Assembly (NCBI GenBank): GCA_023252335.1
Contig: JAJPEA010000027.1
Span: 1-16,750, forward strand
From: Nitrosotalea sp.
Lineage (GTDB): Archaea > Thermoproteota > Nitrososphaeria > Nitrososphaerales > Nitrosopumilaceae
DNA length: 16,750 bases
Direction: 5' to 3'
Within the stretch, counting starts at the first letter, position 1, and each line of letters begins with the position of its first letter. The notes under the pieces are model-generated. The model did no database searches and was not told the origin of the DNA. It worked only from the letters and a program-made list of their open reading frames with translations. A program made the position numbers and the translations under genes. Below, piece by piece: positions 14,209-16,750 of this stretch.

Positions 14209-14607
14209 ATGAAAATATCATATCTGATAAATCCTAATTTGAAACCAAAGGAGGTAGTTACACTGTTTGTTGATTCTGGAATTAAAAGACCTGTAAATAA
14301 CATTGGAAGAATAAAGCGCATGATTGAGAATGCAAATCTGATAATATGTGCAAGAGATGACAAGAAGCTAGTTGGAATATTGCGTGCTGTAACTGACTAT
14401 AGCTATTGTTGTTATGTATCTGATTTGGCAGTTGACAAAAAATATCAGCGCCTTGGAATTGGAAAAAAGCTACTCAAATTGGCACGAAAAACACTTGGAA
14501 ACCAAGTCATGATACTTTTGTTATCTGCCCCAGAAGCAGACGCGTTTTATTCCCATATTGGGATGGAAAACATACAAAACGCCTGGAAGATTGCACGAAA
14601 AAAATAG
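14209..14607 (+). CDS. GNAT-family N-acetyltransferase
   Basis: The product is 132 residues, a single GNAT domain. The central strand LIICARDDKKLVGILRAV (44-61) is followed by CYVSDLAVDKKYQRLGIGKKLL. The acetyl-CoA pyrophosphate-binding loop is QRLGIG (80-85). Tyr114 (in APEADAFYSHIGM) sits where many GNATs place their general acid. The family transfers an acetyl group from acetyl-CoA to an amine; the substrate (protein N-terminus, lysine, small amine or antibiotic-like compound) is not predictable here. The gene starts 55 bases after the tRNA, on the same strand, and is followed by a strong hairpin. Family confidence is high. Confidence 0.9.
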   Translation: MKISYLINPNLKPKEVVTLFVDSGIKRPVNNIGRIKRMIENANLIICARDDKKLVGILRAVTDYSYCCYVSDLAVDKKYQRLGIGKKLLKLARKTLGNQVMILLLSAPEADAFYSHIGMENIQNAWKIARKK

Positions 14608-14613
14608 AATTTG

Positions 14614-14637
14614 TGAGACGAGGTAAAACCTGTCTCA
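14614..14637 (+). terminator. Hairpin after the GNAT gene, possible terminator or processing site
   Basis: TGAGAC(G)AGGT and ACCTGTCTCA pair over ten bases with one bulged G around an AAA loop. The hairpin starts seven bases after the GNAT stop. No T-run follows (the next bases are TCTCCTCTC), so it is not a classical terminator; an RNA-processing or protein-binding role is equally possible. Confidence 0.35.
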
Positions 14638-14718
14638 TCTCCTCTCATGTCTCATGCAAAGCAAATTTTGTCATAATTTACAATCTACTTGCTAATCTCA
14701 AATTGTCAATCACCTTTT

Positions 14719-14728
14719 TTGTATAATT
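14719..14728 (+). promoter_or_regulatory. TATA box for the 102-residue protein gene
   Basis: TTGTATAATT lies about 23 bases before the ATG at 14746. It supports that ATG over the earlier in-frame ATG at 14689, whose extra codons would include this promoter. Confidence 0.4.
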
Positions 14729-14745
14729 GGGATTGTAACAGGCCC

Positions 14746-15054
14746 ATGGGAAAACGAAAATTCACTATTGATCTTGGCAACGAGAAAATTGAGGTAGAAG
14801 GTCACCTACACAAGAATGTTGCAATCAAGTATCTCATGAAGAGGCGACGTTCTCTGCTTATGACAAAGGACAAAGAAAAGGTAGAGAAGCTCTTTGAAGG
14901 TGTACCAAAAACAATCTCAATAGTGGGTGGTCACCTGATAAAATCTTACAAAGTAAATTGGGAAAGAGAAGGAACAACTGAGTTTGAGGGTTCTAGATTT
15001 GTCTTTACCTTGACTGATCTACCTGACAAATCAGTGCATGCAATTACAAGTTGA
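14746..15054 (+). CDS. Uncharacterised small basic protein
   Basis: I choose the ATG at 14746 (102 residues, starting MGKRKFTIDLGNEKIEVEG); the longer frame from 14689 would translate through the TATA box. The product is basic and looks beta-rich at both ends. A first hairpin (KFTIDLGNEKIEVEGHL) is followed by a helical basic stretch (NVAIKYLMKRRRSLLMTKDKEKVEKLF), then strands TISIVGGHLIKSYKVNWERE and SRFVFTLTDL. There are no cysteines, membrane segments or catalytic motifs. The basic helix could contact nucleic acid, but this is speculation. A T6 run 15 bases past the stop may end the transcript. I do not recognise the family. Confidence 0.65.
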   Translation: MGKRKFTIDLGNEKIEVEGHLHKNVAIKYLMKRRRSLLMTKDKEKVEKLFEGVPKTISIVGGHLIKSYKVNWEREGTTEFEGSRFVFTLTDLPDKSVHAITS

Positions 15055-15068
15055 TTTCCCATATGTGC

Positions 15069-15074
15069 TTTTTT
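15069..15074 (+). terminator. Oligo-T terminator after the 102-residue protein gene
   Basis: Six T residues on the coding strand, 15 bases past the stop at 15054, match the oligo-T signals that end archaeal transcripts. No stem precedes them, as is usual in archaea. Confidence 0.4.
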
Positions 15075-15088
15075 CGAGTCAGAAAACT

Positions 15089-16750
15089 TTACGCAGTAGA
15101 TCTCATGCTTGATTCATAGCTTGGAAATCCAAGTACATCTTGATACGATTTTGGAATCATTGATTTTGATTGAAGCAAAAGATCACTTGCAGCAGAATCA
15201 AGAACATATGTTACAGCCCAGTCCTCTTCACTCCTAATTGATCTGCCAAAACCCTGTAGTAGCTTTGTCAGCGTCTGTGATTTGTACCATAAAGGAAACT
15301 TTTGCATCTTGTTCTTGGTTCTTTTTTCACTTAGGTTTGGATATGGAACCTTTGCTATTATCTGAAATCTTGACAAGTCATCTTTCAAGTCAACTCCTTC
15401 CCATAATGACGATGACAATAACACACCGTCTTCATCAAACGAGTGTTCCTGCAATACCTCATCTTGGGTCATACCGTTCTCATTTCTACTGTGACATATC
15501 CTGATTCGCTGCCTATTTTTTTCAGATAAATTATTTTTAATGTCCAAGCATTTCTTCTCTGACGAAGTAAGTATCAGGCCTCGCTCTGTACCATGCTGTG
15601 ACATTATGTCATCAATTTTTTTTATGACAGCAAGCTCGTCATCTCTACTTGAAGAATAACTTAGTTTTCTTGTATTAAGAAAATTAATTCTTCTCTTATC
15701 TGGAGGAAATGGAGATCTTGGAGTGTCCACAAATCCAACTTTTGATGGATCAAGTCCTGTATTTTCACAAAAACTATCCTTGTCTATTGTTGCAGACATG
15801 AAAACTTGGTTTTCAATGTCAAAAAAGGCCTTGACATATTTTGAGATGTCAAGTGGCTTGATAGAGACTGATCTGAAATTTCCTCTTTCATCTTTGAATG
15901 GATCATTTACCACAAAATTATTCTTGTTTGAATTTATTTCTACATAGGAATTTGACATCTTTTCATATCTTGATTCTAATTTTGCAAGAGTGGCATAATC
16001 TGGATTTAGCATAAATGCCCTGCTTTCCTGCAAATCAAGTATCTGTTTTGCATATGACTTTGCCAAACCCTCAAGCAACTTTGCTATTGTATCAATATCT
16101 CCAAGATCATCAAACTTTTTTGCATCGATGCCGCACTCTGTAAAATACGCATTGTAAATGTCTACACCTATGAACTGGATAATCTGGTCTTCTACCTTGT
16201 GTGCCTCATCAAAAATTGCTATTGGTTTTTTGACATATTCTTCATAGGCCTTTCTGTTGAACCTCATCAACTGAAAATATGCGGCATAATTCCAGATAGA
16301 GTGAGGCGAAGTTAGCGCACGATATTTTTGTTCATAATAATGGCACAATTCCTTGGTAGTGTCTTGTGGTTCGCCAAGTTTTGGTTTAAACTGGCAAATC
16401 TCCTTGACCTTCTTTCCATTCTTCATTATCGTCTCTTCACAGAGACCCTTCTCACAAGTAAGGCCTTTCTGGATTGCATTTCTAGTGTTTGATTTTTCAA
16501 TTGATTCTTGCTCCATCAGTTTAAGGCATGCAAAATTTGATTTTCCCTTTACTGGCATGAGAAATTTCAAGTCTTTGGAATATTGGTCCTGTAATTGTTT
16601 TGATGCAGTAACTACAAAAGAGCTACCAAAGTATCTTGCAAGCGTTGCAGCAATGAGTGATTTTCCAACTCCTGTTGGTGCAGACAAGATAATTGTCTTG
16701 TATCCTGACTTGATCTTTTCCTCTATTCCCTGCAAGATCTCTTTTTGTAT
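15089..16750 (-). CDS. XPD/DinG-like superfamily 2 DNA helicase with iron-sulfur domain, 5' end outside the window
   Basis: The minus-strand frame is open to the right edge, so the first residues are missing; the TTG at 16735 is only the first listed start. Numbering from there: Walker A is APTGVGKS (19-26). A Cys cluster (C70, C94, C99, C114, and C131 in ELCHYYEQKYRAL) marks the 4Fe-4S domain typical of XPD, FancJ and DinG. DEAH is at 176-179. Helicase domain two has GLILTSSEKK, SLWEGVDLKDDL, KVPYPNLSEKR and motif VI QGFGRSIRSEED (494-505). These enzymes unwind DNA 5' to 3' in repair or in recovery of blocked forks. The gene converges on the 102-residue protein gene, with 34 bases between their stops. 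Whether it is the XPD orthologue or a DinG-like paralogue cannot be decided by eye. Confidence 0.92.
   Translation of the reverse strand: MQKEILQGIEEKIKSGYKTIILSAPTGVGKSLIAATLARYFGSSFVVTASKQLQDQYSKDLKFLMPVKGKSNFACLKLMEQESIEKSNTRNAIQKGLTCEKGLCEETIMKNGKKVKEICQFKPKLGEPQDTTKELCHYYEQKYRALTSPHSIWNYAAYFQLMRFNRKAYEEYVKKPIAIFDEAHKVEDQIIQFIGVDIYNAYFTECGIDAKKFDDLGDIDTIAKLLEGLAKSYAKQILDLQESRAFMLNPDYATLAKLESRYEKMSNSYVEINSNKNNFVVNDPFKDERGNFRSVSIKPLDISKYVKAFFDIENQVFMSATIDKDSFCENTGLDPSKVGFVDTPRSPFPPDKRRINFLNTRKLSYSSSRDDELAVIKKIDDIMSQHGTERGLILTSSEKKCLDIKNNLSEKNRQRIRICHSRNENGMTQDEVLQEHSFDEDGVLLSSSLWEGVDLKDDLSRFQIIAKVPYPNLSEKRTKNKMQKFPLWYKSQTLTKLLQGFGRSIRSEEDWAVTYVLDSAASDLLLQSKSMIPKSYQDVLGFPSYESSMRSTA

Noticed and set aside
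1..16750. CRISPR array, insertion sequence, integrase or defence cassette
   Set aside because: No spaced direct repeats of 24-37 bases, transposase motifs, terminal inverted repeats or restriction/toxin genes are visible. The tRNA has no duplicated 3' end nearby to mark an attachment site.

Overview
The window comes from an ammonia-oxidising archaeon of the Thaumarchaeota (Nitrososphaerota), most likely order Nitrosopumilales. The evidence is the gene set: a PolD-type DNA polymerase large subunit without an intein, a GINS subunit, a group II chaperonin with a Gly-Gly-Met tail, archaeal geranylgeranylglyceryl phosphate (GGGP) synthase, an XPD-like iron-sulfur helicase and an AN1 zinc-finger protein. 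The DNA is moderately AT-rich. Many genes have a TATA-like box about 24-28 bases before the ATG, the expected pattern for leaderless archaeal transcripts. The genus is not decidable by eye.

Layout. Positions 1-1770 hold small regulators: a winged-helix-like ORF running in from the left edge, a 50-residue AbrB-type protein, a membrane-anchored winged-helix protein with a repeat-rich upstream region, and a helical protein of unknown function. Positions 1769-5894 are a two-gene operon: GGGP synthase (lipid ether bond) one base before DNA polymerase D large subunit (DP2). Serine hydroxymethyltransferase converges on polD, with the two stop codons interlocked. The thermosome is divergent from it and is followed by a small membrane protein. 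Glutamine synthetase lies on the minus strand, divergent from a GINS (Gins51-type) replication subunit, which is followed by a second small membrane protein. An AN1 zinc-finger gene converges on that membrane protein, again with interlocked stops.

Positions 12105-14003 are a probable redox operon: a short-chain dehydrogenase and a flavoprotein resembling sulfide:quinone reductase. Then come tRNA-Pro(GGG) with encoded CCA, a GNAT acetyltransferase, a hairpin, an unknown basic protein of 102 residues, and an XPD/DinG-like helicase that runs off the right edge.

Most of this is core housekeeping (replication, one-carbon and nitrogen metabolism, protein folding, lipid synthesis). I see no CRISPR array, insertion sequence, prophage or obvious defence island, and no convincing wholly new multi-gene system. 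The least explained parts are the membrane-tethered regulator with its repeated GATGTGA/TCACATC elements, the SDR/flavoprotein pair, the small uncharacterised proteins, and the compact convergent gene ends.
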